A DNA stretch of 64,000 nucleotides from Asterella californica (GCA_036924285.1 JAYKYS010000006.1:25332001-25396000), one strand, 5' to 3'. Shown: positions 20,988 to 32,500, numbered from the stretch's first letter. The notes: generated by a model from the sequence alone, not told the origin. Translations and numbers: made by a program.

Positions 20988-22528
20988 ATATGCATGCCTG
21001 CAATATCGTAGCGAAACCTGTGCTGATCTCTCCAAACAGCTCAAGCACACACACACCCTCCTCTAGATATTGTCATACTATGGTAGTCGTATCCAACAAT
21101 GATAAGGTCACAAGGCTAGTAGCAGGAACAACCATTTGTTCTTGTACTGGTGGTAGCTACCATACTAGCTCACCCAAGACAATTGTCATCAGCTGCTTCC
21201 ATACGCGTCTCTACGGTATAGACAAATGCTACCATAACGACAGCTTTCCTCTAGTACTATGGGGTCGTCTTACCACTCCTCTAGGAACGTGCGAAAATAT
21301 CTCTTACTATCTTAAACAAGTCCATAAATACTTGCACGCATCTCTAGAAAACACCAAGAGCTATTGGTCTAGTAGTCAAGCTAAAGCTAAGAGTTAAACA
21401 ATTAAGCACAATAAGGAATAGTGTTGGGATGAGTGACCTGCTCACTTCCACCAAGAAATTGGACTTAACTCATGCACTTCAGCAAGCTGGCTTGGTAGCT
21501 CGAGCTCCGTCTCCCTCTCCGCACTCACGCACCTCTGTTCCTCGAAGCCTCCAAACGTCTCTTAACACGCGCTACACATCGCAACACTTTCGCTCCGCTT
21601 GGAGTAGAGTAGAAACTCAGGCCAAACTACAAAAGAAGGAAGCGCAAGAAGGAAACATCTCAAACAGCAACTTCGCACCATTCCATCTGCCAAATGTGCA
21701 CTTGCATGCGGGTTTACGTCAGCTTTTGACCACCTGCGACCTTCTTTTCCTTGTAACTCTTTCGATCCTTCACCAAATCAGATGATTTTTTGTGCGTTCG
21801 AATCTTCTTCTCAACGCGCACCTACTGCACTCCTCACCAACAGAAATTGCTGACCCACTCCTACTCGACGTCCGCCGATGTACTTCTGCTGACCTCAAAT
21901 TGATCCCAAAACCTGTCACGGGAAATTTCAGTAGCGCTTCCGCACTACCTCACACAAATTCGACCAAGAACAAGTCCGAAAACTACTAATCCACACAACA
22001 ATCAACCACAGGACCAAAAAGAACCACTCCATTGTCATAGTGCGTGACATTCTACATGATGAAATGGAGCTTCAAAAGACACTCAATCAGCATTTGTTCA
22101 GGAAGCTGCAACCTAGCTTATTAAGCTGGACAAGAGCTAAGCTGGAGCTATGCTTGGCAAGCTGCCCCTTAGCTTGGATTGGAATATCACCCTAAAGGGA
22201 TCGAAAGACACCAGAATGTAAAGCTCGACGAGGAGAGCGACTTCATGCTTCCAATTTTGACAAAAAGTGTTTTAAGCAATAGTTAGTACGGGTTTTAGAT
22301 TGAGAAATATACGAAAGAGAGAAATTCGTCGATTTTAGCTCGTGATTCGAACTCTCAATCTTATAGCGTAAGTGTGTAGGTGTTCATGACTACTATAGTT
22401 TTGAGTCTTCATTCATTAAAAACAGAGTTGTATAGAGAAGTTAGCATAGGAAAGGCTAGTAAAGATTTTGCAGAAAAATTTCTTCAATAAAAGCATATGT
22501 ACAGACTGTAAATGCTTTTAGAACGGAA
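20988..22528 (+). other. Unassigned sequence with two weak open frames
   Basis: Two plus-strand frames (20990-21397, 135 codons; 21429-21785, 118 codons) have no motif I recognise. They are rich in Ser, Thr, Leu and His in a way typical of chance frames. A stretch near 22110-22180 repeats AGCTT/AAGCT words. It may be the left part of the F LTR or an older repeat. I see no supported gene. Confidence 0.3.
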
Positions 22529-22607
22529 CCAAAGGCCATCCCAGTGATAGGGCGCCTGCCTAGGGAGAAAGTGTCAATTCTCTTGACCTCTAGTTCCTAT
22601 TCCGGCA
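22529..22607 (+). repeat. Candidate tRNA-like SINE head
   Basis: The order is CCCAGTGATAGGGCGCCTGC (resembling a pol III A box and tRNA D-arm, as in AGTGGT-AGAGCGC), then 31 nt later AGTTCCTATTCC (resembling the B box GGTTCGANTCC). The spacing fits a tRNA-derived internal promoter. It does not look like a functional tRNA and no clear tail was identified. Confidence 0.35.
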
Positions 22608-23690
22608 AATTGGCCTCCTGGAAGGGAGTCTACGTTGGATATGCAGCCACGTCTTGCATATTTAGGGGCGAGAGACCGGTATCTCTCTTAACCGTGGGCT
22701 TCCTGATCTAAGCCTTCGCATGCCATCGTGAATATACCATGGGAGATATCTGATGTGCATATGGGGGGGTTGTAAGCCATGTGAGGCAACTCCATAAGTG
22801 TAGGAGCTTCGGCTTACATTGGATGACTTGTGGTATATTCAAAATGACATCAAGATGACATCAAAAGCACGGGAAACTTTTGTTAATCAGTTAATTAATC
22901 ATCGAGTCAGCTTAGCAATGGCAAAGAAAGCTGTGAGACCTTTAGTAATGAAGGAGTCGGCTTTGTAAAGGAAGTTGTGAAGCTTTTATTAAAAAGGAAG
23001 CCAGTTTAGTAATTAAGGTTCTGTACGTAAGGACAGTAGGGGAGCAGCTTAGCTAGGGGCATGCTTCTGATAAGTAGTTTTGCTTATAAGGACAGCAGGG
23101 AGGCAGCTTAGCTAGGGACTTACCTTTTAGGTTAATTAACCTGCGGCCGCGGGAGATAGGGGACTTCTTACGGAGAGTAGAGAGAAAGCCGTCGAGACGC
23201 GTAGGAGAAGCTTGGGGGTTGAGGAGATGAAATTTCTGAGAGAATTCAGTGAGGAGATCGAAGCAAAGCGATAAACAAGAGTTTAGGAGCAAAAACTTTG
23301 TCTAATATACAGATTGGAGGCAGAGCTACTTTCTAAACGAACAGGGCAGTCTATTAAACGGAGATCGGTTTGATGGTTTGTGAGAGGCTTTTGATTGTCG
23401 TTGAATCAAATTTCTGCGAGTTTTCAGTTGAGAGGTTGAGAGGTTGACGCAAGGAGAGGAATAAGAGTTAGGGGTCGGAATTTCATCTACTAGACCGAGT
23501 TTGAGGTGAACTTGGCAGATTTTGGCAGAGAGGCGTGCGCAAGAGAGGAAGAGAGAGATTTTACGGTTGAAGAAATTGATGGTGTAGAAATTGATGGTGC
23601 AGTTGACACTGAAATAAAGTTATTCTGAATCCTGAAAGATCTATCTGTGCACCTGAGTGTCTGCTGGATGTCTGTTTGAGTATTTGTTTT
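22608..23690 (+). other. Probable 3' part of the F 5' LTR
   Basis: It lacks genes, contains AATAAA near 23613 (a possible polyadenylation signal), and ends where a TGG-initial, primer-site-like word (TGGTGGCGACAAG, about 23697) begins 150 bp before F gag. The LTR start was not found and no second F LTR exists in the window, so the assignment rests on position. Confidence 0.35.
23028..23119 (+). repeat. Imperfect direct repeat of about 33 bp
   Basis: TAAGGACAG(T/C)AGGG followed by GCAGCTTAGCTAGGG occurs at 23028 and again at 23087, a spacing of 59 bp. It lies in the presumed F LTR. Confidence 0.6.
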
Positions 23691-23851
23691 GTAATTGGTG
23701 GCGACAAGAAGCAGAGTTTTGAGATCTCATCGTCAGCAGCAACCTATTTTCCCTTTAGGTCGTTTCTCTGATCAATTACAATCAGGTGGTCCGCCCTCCT
23801 CAAGAAAGACTCTGGTGATTGATTTAGAGAATTGACTAGATTGGGTGGAAA

Positions 23852-24787
23852 ATGGATCACAGTGTTGCTGTTCAAGGTGTGGCTGCAGCTCAAGGTGCTC
23901 CTGTCCAAGGGACTCATGGTCAAGATGGAATTGGCTCTCAAGGAGGACCTACGGTAGTTCCAACAGCAGCAGCACAGCCTACCATAGACACATCTCAGAT
24001 TCTTCAGGCGTTGGCTACCTTCATTCAGCAGCAGCTTGCAACTGGAGGAGCTGAGCAGAAATCCACAAAGACGTTACAAGCAATTGTTGGTCGATGTGAG
24101 CAATTTGATGAAAGAGATGTTACTAGATACCTGCGGGAGTATGTGGGTGAGATGGAGTTGGTCAGGGCACCTGAAGTTGAGGTAATTCTAAGCTTTGAGT
24201 TGATTGTTGTCCCTGAACTGAGAGAGAAGGTGAGAAATTTACAGAGAAGACATTTAGGTGAGTGGACTCTGTTTGAACGTGCACTGAGAGAAGAGTTTCT
24301 AGAAGAGGATTCTGAAAGAGTTATCAGAAGAATCCTCATGGACTGGACAGAGCGTCAGCCTGGACGTTCCATGAGATTGAATGAGGTAATTCGTGAGTTT
24401 GAGAAGAGGTCCTCTCAGCTTTCTGGTCTAGAGAGGTTGACGCTGGATGCTAGGAAGACGGAGTTGTTCTTAGGGGCTTTGGATGAGTTCACAACAGACA
24501 GACTTTGTTTCATGTTGGCTGATCGTGGAGCTGAAGGGGGAGTTACATCTGATTGGAAGAGAGTGGAGGAAGCAGTATCCACCCTTGCTAGACAACGTCG
24601 TGGTAGAATGGTACTGCAGCTAGAGACCTTGTCAGAGCAGAGAGTAGCTCCTCAGGTTCCTGTAGCTCCTCCTATAATATCTCAAGCACCTATTGTGATT
24701 CCCCAAGCATCTATAGTGGTTCCTCAAGTGGTTCCTCAAGCGCTTGCAGTACCTATCCCAGCACAGAGAGGACCTAGACAACAGTAG
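23852..24787 (+). pseudogene. gag: Element F gag N-terminal part
   Basis: It has 311 codons: a Gln/Ala-rich start, a capsid-like domain with FELIVVPELREKV, and …FLEEDSERVIRRILMDW…, as in A gag. It stops at TAG after …RGPRQQ, a probable CAG-to-TAG or CGG-to-TAG change, because the following codons stay in register with gag. It should have encoded the particle protein. This copy is dead. Confidence 0.85.
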
Positions 24788-24817
24788 CGATCTGTTGAGA
24801 ACAGAAATCAACATAAC

Positions 24818-25450
24818 ATGATTGAAGAGCTCACTCAACAGTTGAGAGATTTGAGGGTTGAGATGACAGACTTAAGGAGAGATCAACGACCCGTTGCATC
24901 AAGTGCTCGATCTGTAAGAGGAACCTTTACCAAGAGATGTATTTGGTGCGACAGCCCAGATCATCTCAGAGGAGACTGTCAAGACTTAGCGGTTGTCTTG
25001 GGAGAGGACGTAGTCAACTATCATAATAACAGGTTGTACCTAATTGTCACTAGGCAGCCCCTGAACACATATTTTGGAAGAGGAGTAATGAGGAGTTCCT
25101 TTCCAGCACTTATTGGTGCCAACACTACAGCGATGACTGCGGGTTCTGCGGAGGCTGATGTATATACTGGGAGAGTTGAGGTGCGCTCAAATCCAACTAT
25201 GGTTGAGCAAGCTGCTGAGGTCTCGGTTGAAATGATGAAGAGAGGTGCAGAAAGCATTAGGAGAGCTACTGGATGGAGAGATCCAGTGGATGCAACTTCT
25301 ATTTGAGCATTTTTAGAAGCGAGTACTGAACAGGATGCTATGGTGGAAGACAAAAGACGACGGGATGCTTCCGACCTAGATGCAGGGATACCAGATGACA
25401 GTGACCGTCGGAGAGTTACAAGGAGGAGAGCAGCGGAACCATCACCATCT
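24818..25450 (+). pseudogene. gag: Element F gag middle part with zinc knuckle, cut by E
   Basis: Contains the zinc knuckle CIWCDSPDHLRGDC, the FGRG motif and GWRDPVDATSI, then a TGA near 25304 where A has a Lys codon. Beyond it the Arg-rich segment (KRRRDASDLD, RRVTRRRAAEP) continues to 25450, where E is inserted at GTAC. Confidence 0.8.
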
Positions 25451-25454
25451 GTAC

Positions 25455-26370
25455 TGTAACGACCTATGTTACACATAGGAAGTTTGTCTATTAGTAAGGT
25501 GTTTAGTTCTAACTAAGTGTTGAGAATGTTTATTTGCTGCCAAAGTACTTTTAGGAGATATCAAGTTAGTCATGACTAGCTAAAAGTTAGTTATGGTTAA
25601 ACTTAGCTGTACTTTTGGCAGAATTCAGATATTTGCTAAAGAGTGAGCACTACTATCTTGTCATCTTGTCTAAAAGGTAGAAAGGGGGTGGAAAGTATCC
25701 CTTATCTCCTTTTTGACTTGATATTAGTGGTTGGATTAAAGTTGTGGACTTTGTGGGCATTAAAAACAAGAAGAGATTCCACATGTTTCCTTTTTAGTGG
25801 GTCCTAGTGTAGAGGGGGGGTGGAAATTCGAGATTCCTTGAGAATATTCCAGAATCCTTCTAGAAGTTGTTGACTTTGAAGGAATAAGCCCATGTGAAAA
25901 GGTAAAAAGCCCATGTGATCAATGCTTTTACCTTAAGTAATATCTTAGTAAAACCCGGTAAAAGTAGTTACGGCTGAGTTACCGGGGGGTACCAAAGTAA
26001 AAACCTAGAATGTATAAATAGAGGAGTAGAGAAGAGCTCCTCATCCTTGTTTTCACATCGTCGTAATGACAACTTGAGTAATATAGAGAGTGTGGGATAT
26101 TTTTAGCATGTGAGAACTTGAGAGACGTCGTTAGAATGGAGGATTTTAGTGGATGAGATTATGGAGATTTTAGTTGATAAGTTTGTGGGTGTATGAATGA
26201 GAGTGAACTTAGCATTTTTCCCTTCAAGATTCATGGTGTGCTTCCATCAAAGCCATCAGAGGTGACCCCTGAGTGAGAGACAGGCCCGACAGTTGCAGAT
26301 TCGTGGATGACGATCGTGGAGGTTGAGAGATCGGGGGGTAGTTGATCGTTAGGACCGCGGAGGGTTTACA
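25455..26370 (+). repeat. 5' LTR of element E
   Basis: 916 bp. A TATA box lies at 26013-26020, so transcription should start near 26040-26050. It is nearly identical to 33305-34218; one visible difference is a run of six versus five G near 25985. Confidence 0.95.
26013..26020 (+). promoter_or_regulatory. TATA box in the E 5' LTR
   Basis: TATAAATA followed by GAGGAG, about 560 bp into the LTR. The identical site in the 3' LTR is at 33861-33868. This is the expected pol II promoter for the genomic RNA. Confidence 0.6.
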
Positions 26371-26374
26371 TTTT

Positions 26375-26391
26375 TGGTTCCGTTGCCGGGA
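26375..26391 (+). other. Primer binding site of E (tRNA-Glu type)
   Basis: TGGTTCCGTTGCCGGGA starts 4 nt after the LTR. Its complement ends …CCCGGCAACGGAACCA, which fits the 3' end of typical eukaryotic tRNA-Glu as I remember it. Confidence 0.7.
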
Positions 26392-26416
26392 CCTCACTTG
26401 AAGGGATCGTTGAACG

Positions 26417-26587
26417 ATGTTTAGAGTTCAGTTCTATATTCGACAAAAGGAGATTATGAGAGAGCACATGGAGAGAACGTTGGGAGGAGAGAGAGCTAAC
26501 GCGATGTTAGCAACGTTAGAACCTTTCGTGTATCCCGTAGTGATATATGACGCGTTCGAAGTCATCCTTTACATCTTGTTCACTTAG
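26417..26587 (+). CDS. 56-aa leader small ORF, related to an ORF in the C LTR
   Basis: This frame is too short for most gene finders. It starts 26 nt after the primer site and would be the first ATG of the E genomic RNA downstream of it. The C-terminal 28 residues align with the 71-aa frame at 35932 in element C: an A-x-x-AT start, P-hydrophobic2-x-YDA in the middle and a YIL end are shared, with synonymous differences (TAT/TAC, GCG/GCT). It is amphipathic with a hydrophobic tail. No function is known to me. It could be a regulatory upstream ORF or a real peptide. Confidence 0.5.
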   Translation: MFRVQFYIRQKEIMREHMERTLGGERANAMLATLEPFVYPVVIYDAFEVILYILFT

Positions 26588-26639
26588 AAAGGGTTTGAGG
26601 AGAGTTGAAAGAAGGTGCAACAAGAGTTGTAGAGAAAGG

Positions 26640-27200
26640 AGGAGAGAAAAGTTATTAGAGGAGAGAAATTTGTGAGTTTAGAAATTCTACTCTCTGGAAA
26701 ATTTGTACAGTCGCTGTCAACTTTTCTGTGAATTTTATTTTCCTGTGAAACTTTCCAGTGTTTTAGATTGGCTGATAACCTATCTAAGACAAAAGAAATC
26801 ATAGGAAAAGGTGGTCTAGAGAGGGAGCAATGATTTTTCAAAGTTGAGGGGGTCTATTCGTGAGAGTTGAGGAATTCTGTTCTCTGGAAAAAGTTTACAG
26901 TCAGTGTCAGATTTTCTATGAATTTTATTTTCCTGAGAAACTTTCCAGTGTTTTAGAGTGGCTGATAAGCTATCCAGGACAAAAGAAATCATGAGAATAT
27001 GAGGTCTGAAGAGGGAGAAAGGATTTTTCAAAGTGGAGGGGGTTGACAACCATGAGGGAAGTGAAAATATACAAATTTCAGTTCTCTGAAAATTTGTACA
27101 GTCATCACCATCTCTTCTGATTAGGGAAGTTTCTGTTGAAACTTCATGATTTAGTAGCTTGGAGGTTGAGCTACTGCAGACCACAAAAATCTTGTAGAGA
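26640..27200 (+). repeat. Three degenerate tandem repeats in the E leader
   Basis: Units aligned on TCTCTGG(A) begin at 26691, 26881 and 27083, periods about 190 and 202. Units 1 and 2 share long blocks (TTTTATTTTCCTG, CTTTCCAGTG at 26751 and 26941, GACAAAAGAAATCAT). Unit 3 is more diverged but keeps GAAAATTTGTACAGTC. The region separates the small ORF from the next ORF. Confidence 0.8.
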
Positions 27201-27258
27201 TCTCTTACCAACTAAGAGATATACGTTTCGGCATACAAGGAGGTCTTGAAGATACGTC

Positions 27259-27576
27259 ATGGGGAATCCAGTTCGAATGACGAGGTGGAAGAAGAGACGT
27301 TTAGGAGTTCGAACAGAGACGGAGAAGCCCAAGTTAAGTATAGATGAGTTACGAACACGCATCTATAGCACTTGGGGTGCTCTCTTTACCCTATACGAAG
27401 AAGCTTCCGCGACCATTGGCACAGATTTGAAGAAAGTCGAGTTTAAAGCATCATTCACTATGGAGGCCACGAATGCTCCTGGTGAAATAGAGTTGGATCC
27501 TTACAAGAGTGAGTTCAAGATGTCTGTAGTGATGAGTACAAACGAGGGTGAGGAGGATCATATCTTCGATAGTTAA
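27259..27576 (+). CDS. E leader ORF, 105 aa, unknown
   Basis: The frame starts with a basic segment (MTRWKKRRLGVRTE) and ends acidic (NEGEEDHIFDS). I recognise no domain. It lies between the tandem repeats and the zinc-knuckle ORF. The element is young and the frame is open, so it may be expressed, but no relative elsewhere in the window supports it. Confidence 0.4.
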   Translation: MGNPVRMTRWKKRRLGVRTETEKPKLSIDELRTRIYSTWGALFTLYEEASATIGTDLKKVEFKASFTMEATNAPGEIELDPYKSEFKMSVVMSTNEGEEDHIFDS

Positions 27577-27699
27577 TTTTAGACTGGATTTTATTTCGTG
27601 TATATCATGTATAATACACGATTTCCAATATAAAGCTCGGAAGAGTTAAGAAAGTGATGTAGAATTATTTTCCTCTATGATATTTTGTCCACTTAATGG

Positions 27700-28191
27700 T
27701 TGAGAAGGTGCAACATGAGTGGAAATTCAAAAGATTGGAAAGTTAGACTTAGAAACCTTCCTCAAGGTTTAGATGTCATAGTAAGTGTCGGAGAAAGTTC
27801 GAGAGAGATTATCGTCGAGTTTGAAAACCCTAGTACTAAAACTCAAGTAGAATCTCCGAGGAGAAGAGTAGAAACCGACTTGTTGTGTTATTTCTGTAGA
27901 GGGTTGGGACACAAAGTAGTGAATTGTCCAACTAGAATCAGAACCGAGAGAGCTAAAGGGAAGCGGGAGTTTACTGATTTGAGTCTTCGAGTGGGTCCAT
28001 CGTCACCAGCGCCAATTCATCTTCTAGACGAAGATCCTTGTCCAAGTTGTGGAGTGGGTGATCTATCAAGAGGACACAAGTGCGTCGATGTGGCCGCCCT
28101 ACTTACGTCCGTAGTCGAGAAGTTGGACGAGACTCAAAGAGCTGAGACGGAGAAGTTGTCGACTTCAAAGGAGGACTCGGCTGAGTTGTGA
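27700..28191 (+). CDS. E accessory zinc-knuckle protein (163 aa, upstream of gag)
   Basis: It contains a canonical CX2CX4HX4C knuckle, CYFCRGLGHKVVNC, near residues 63-76, and a second Cys/His cluster, CPSCGVGDLSRGHKC, about 50 residues later. The N-terminus is beta-rich (KDWKVRLRNLPQGLDVIVSV). A downstream Met at 27715 is an alternative start. Gag proper has its own knuckle, so E encodes two separate nucleic-acid-binding proteins. RNA binding is inferred from the knuckle; the role is unknown. Confidence 0.6.
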   Translation: MRRCNMSGNSKDWKVRLRNLPQGLDVIVSVGESSREIIVEFENPSTKTQVESPRRRVETDLLCYFCRGLGHKVVNCPTRIRTERAKGKREFTDLSLRVGPSSPAPIHLLDEDPCPSCGVGDLSRGHKCVDVAALLTSVVEKLDETQRAETEKLSTSKEDSAEL

Positions 28192-28404
28192 TGGAGATCG
28201 TCATTCGGATGGTGGAGAAGGCGGTGATGCGACTCAGACTCATGATTACCTTGGGAGAAGAGATGGCACAAGAGGTGTTGTTACAACCATTTCCTTTCAT
28301 TTTACCTATGGTAGATTATTCGCGAATGGAATTGGTGATGTTCGTACTCTTTTAGCGAGTAGTTATTGCACGACGATTAGAAGAGTAGAAAGAGTAGTTA
28401 CAAG

Positions 28405-29502
28405 ATGGGAAAGCTACCCGTGTTTCATGGGAAGGACAATGAAGATGTAGAACCGTTTGTTCGAGACTTCAAAAGGGGTTGCATCGGAAACAACGTGAGA
28501 AGGAAGGAAGAATGGGTGTTGTTACTGCCAGAGTTTTTAGAAGATTTTGCTCTTACGTGGTATGAAGACCGAGTGAAGAGCCAGACACCTGGTGCAGTTG
28601 AGGACACATGAGAGACGTTGAGTAATGCACTCATCGAAGAATTTCTTCCAGAAGAGAGTTATGAGAAGCTCATGGTGGAGCTTACTCATTTGAAGCAACG
28701 TGACGACGAGAAAGTTCGGCAATATGCCGAAAGGGTGGATAAGTTGGAGCAACGGTTTCGGACGGTCCTACGGAAGAGTGGAGACACTGTGGAACTAACG
28801 ATGGCGGGGATTGGAGCAGTGCTGACCAAGAACTTGGTGGGAGGGTTGAGACCTTCAATTCGAACCCAAGTGAGGTACGAGAAGCCAGCAACCAAAGCGG
28901 AGGCCATCAAGATAGCGACAAATATGGAAGAGAGTTTGGATGAAGGAAATATCATCCAACCTCATCATGCTGCTCTGGTGTCAACTCCGACTCCTGGTGT
29001 AGCCACAACGATCGCACATGCACCATCACAATTGGTGATTGCTTCAACGTCAGCTCCTACTCCAACGTTGGTGCCAAGACCGTTTGTCCCAACAACGATG
29101 TCTACTGCCACCTCTGATTTTCATGCCGAGCTGAAGAGCATCACTGACACTCTTGCGGATCTCAAGATAAATGTGGTGCAGTTACGAGAATGGAGAAACA
29201 AAGGTGGAGGAGGAGGTCAAAGAGGTTACGACAACAATCCTAACCGAGGAAATCCAGGTAACTTTGGAGGCAACCAAGGTAACTTTGGAGGAATCACTTG
29301 TTGGACGTGTGGAGGTTCTCATTTCCAGCGAAACTGTCCTAACAACGGAGCAAGAGGTGTCGAAGCGGTCAGAATGAATGTGGGTGGAGGAAATCCATCA
29401 CAAGGACGAGACAAAGGAGTGGCTACTATCGATGTAGTGCGAGATCCCATCTACGAGAAGGAGAGAGTTCAAACTCTTCTCATGCACCGGTGGAGCTTTT
29501 AG
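28405..29502 (+). pseudogene. gag: E gag, interrupted by one TGA
   Basis: The capsid-like domain starts at PVFHGKDNEDVEPFVRDFK and continues past a TGA at 28609-28611. This stop lies at E-D-T-stop-E-T-L, where Ty3 gag proteins usually have Trp. The downstream frame (28618-29502) carries KLEQRFRTVL, a Gly/Asn-rich segment and a compact knuckle CWTCGGSHFQRNC (CX2CX3HX4C). Pol begins at 29490, overlapping gag by 13 bases in another frame, a usual arrangement for frameshift expression. Apart from the TGA it looks complete. Confidence 0.85.
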
Positions 29503-32500
29503 CTCAAGAAAGGAAAAGAACTCGATTTTCTGATGAACCGGTTTTCATGGAGGAGTCAACAAGTAGAAGTACTCGTTCCAGTAATGTTTCGAGTACACCA
29601 AGGGAGCCAAGAAGGAAGCTGGGGATGGCGGATTTCACCATTTCATCTTCCCAAGCGGGATATGATGTGGTTGAAGATGTGGGTGCTCAGAAAGCCAACA
29701 TCACTGTTGGACAACTGATCGCACTTAATCCCAGCTTACGAAGGGAACTCAGAGGAGGACTGAGTTCTAAGAGAAGCAAGAAGAAGAAACCCAAGAGCAA
29801 GACATCAAAGTCTGTGGGAGTTGGTGTGGTGGATGTGCATGCTTCAGAGGTATGCACTAGGGCTTCAAAGATTGAAGTCCGGTTGAATGGTCACTACGTC
29901 TCTGACGTATTGGTGGATGGAGGGTCAGCTGTAAACGCCATATCGGAGAGGTTGATGAAGAAGTTGGGGATGGAACCAACTCGCCCGGCTAGCATTGTCG
30001 TGGGGATGGCTAACAAGCAACGGGTAAGACCTCTTGGTGTGTTAGAGAAGGTGGTCGTGTTTGTGATGGGAGTTCAAACATTGATGTCCTTTCAAGTGTT
30101 AAAGGACTCTAGTTATGATTTGCTCCTAGGTAGGCCTTGGTTGAGAGCTGTGCGCACCACGGATAGGTGGCACAAGGGATACTTACGGATTGGGCCTAGA
30201 GATCATAGAGTGATAGTTCCTCTCTCGGGTGTTGGAGTTGTGACTTCTGACTCTGATAGACCCACTAGTGACTACTGGGAATCTGATACGGAGGATGATC
30301 AGAGTGTCTCAGAAGTAGATACTGGGGATTCTTACGACCAAGAATCCTCGTCTGAGGATGAAGGATTTGGTCGAGACGAATCAGTACATCAGCTTAGTGC
30401 TATTGATTTGTTGCCTCGACCAGCAGTGGAGAAAGATCCTGACAAAGAAGAGTTGAGTGAGGCAGAGATTGTGAGAAGACTCTCTACCCTGAAGTTTGGT
30501 ATCAATGTCACTCAAGAGGAGAAAAGTAGATTCCTAGATATATTTCGAAAATATATCCATGTGTTTGCTTTCAGCTACAAGGATTTGAAGGAGGTGACCC
30601 TCGAGACTCATCGAATCGAATTGGAGGAGAACGCAAGACCAGTTCGACAGAAGCAGAGAAGGGTCAATCCTACAACAGCGATGATGGTCAAGGAGGAGAT
30701 AGACAAGTTGAAGGAGGCGAGTTTCATCTACGAGGTGGAGAACTCAGAATGGGTTTCACCCATTGTGATTGTCAAGAAGAAGAATGGTAAGCTGCGAGTG
30801 TGCATAGACTATAAGAAGCTGAATGCAGTTACCAAGAAGGATTATTATCCTCTACCATTTATAGATGAGATTTTGGAGGAAGTTGCCGGTCATGAGTGGT
30901 ACAGCTTTGGTGATGGTTATAGTGGATACAACCAGATCAAGATAGCACAGGAGTACCAGCAGTTGACTACTTTCACTACTCCTTGGGGAACATTTGCATT
31001 TCGAGTGATGCCATTCGGACTGTGTAATGCTCCGGCCACGTTTCAGAGGTTCATGAACAAGGTGTTCGAACCATTCATAGGAAAGTTTGTTCGTGATTTC
31101 ATTGATGATTTCTGTGTGTACGGAAGAAAGGAGGACCACTTTGATCATGTGATCAAAGTTCTGCAGCGGTTGGAGCAAGCTAACGCTTCTCTGAATCCAG
31201 AGAAGTGCATCTTTGGCTGCGAAGAAGGTCTGCTGTTAGGGCACATCATTTCCAAGAATGGGATTGCGGTAGATCCTGAGAAGGTGAAGAAGATTGTGGA
31301 TCTTCCATTTCCGATCAACTTGACAAAGTTGAGGCAGTTTCTTGGCATGGTTGGATATTATCGTAGGTTTGTCTTTTCCTTCTCAAACAAAGCAATAGCT
31401 TTGACTATGTACATGAAGAAGGGAGTTGATTTTGACTTGATAGTGCATGATCAGAAGGCAAAGGAAGCATTTGAGGAGCTGAAAAAGGCATTGGTGACAG
31501 CTCCTATACTTGCTAAACCTGAGTGGAGTAAAGCATTTATTCTGTATACGGATGCCTCCAATGTAGCAATCGGATGTACATTAAGTCAGCTAGATGGAGA
31601 TGGGCATGATCATCCTATAGCTTATGCTAGTAGGCAGATGGTTCCAGCGGAGAAGAATTACTCCGTGACTGAACGAGAAGGATTAGCGGTGATCTTTGGA
31701 TTGAAGAAATTCCGACATTACTTGCTAGGAGGGAAATTTTCCATAGTCACAGATCACAAGGCTTTAAAGTATATCTTTAATAAGCCTAATGCCGAAGGTC
31801 GTATTGCTCGTTGGAAGATCCTTCTAACAAAATACGATTATGTGATCGAAGATAGACCAGGGAAAAAACATGCGAATGCTGATCTTTTGTCGAGGGCTTA
31901 TGATGATGAGGGAGAAGAACCATTTGACGATTCGTTTCCAGACGAGCATCTGATGACCATCACAAGCATTGAGGAGATACCGGACGAGTATAAGGAAATC
32001 TGGAGTTTCCTTGCAGATGGCTCTTTTCCGGAAGGTATGCATACCCGAGAACGTAACGCGTTGATCAAGAGATGCAAACCTTACACCATGGTAGAGGGAA
32101 TTCTGTTTCATCAAGGAGCAGATGGGTTACTAAGGAGAGCAGTTGGTCAGAAGGAGGCATTCAAGCTAATGCACGAGTTTCACGACGGAACTGTTTGCGG
32201 AGGTCACTTTGCTGGTAAGATAACAGCCTTCAAGATTTTGGATGCGGGTTACCACTGGAGAGGGATTTTCAAAGAGTGTTTAGACTATTGCAAAACTTGC
32301 GACGTATGTCAAGCATTTGCTCTGAAGTCTACTAGAACACCTCCGTTAAGATCAATTCCCGTGTTAGGACCATTTGAGAAGTGGGGTATTGACTTTGTAG
32401 GTCCTCTTAATAAGACACCTCGAGGCAATAGATACATTGTAGTCGCCACTGACTATTGTACCAAGTGGGTAGAGGCTAGACCTTTGAGAGAGACCAATGA

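Noticed and set aside
20990..21785. Two ORFs of 135 and 118 codons
   Set aside because: Composition is low-complexity and no motif or second copy is visible. They are noted as weak open frames, not called as genes.
23132..23152. TTAATTAA and GCGGCCGC together (rare-cutter sites) as a sign of vector sequence
   Set aside because: The surrounding sequence is ordinary repeat DNA with no vector or linker features, so two rare sites by chance is the simplest reading.
26640..27200. CRISPR-like or satellite array in the E leader
   Set aside because: Only three diverged units of about 190-200 bp without spacer structure, in a eukaryotic retroelement leader.
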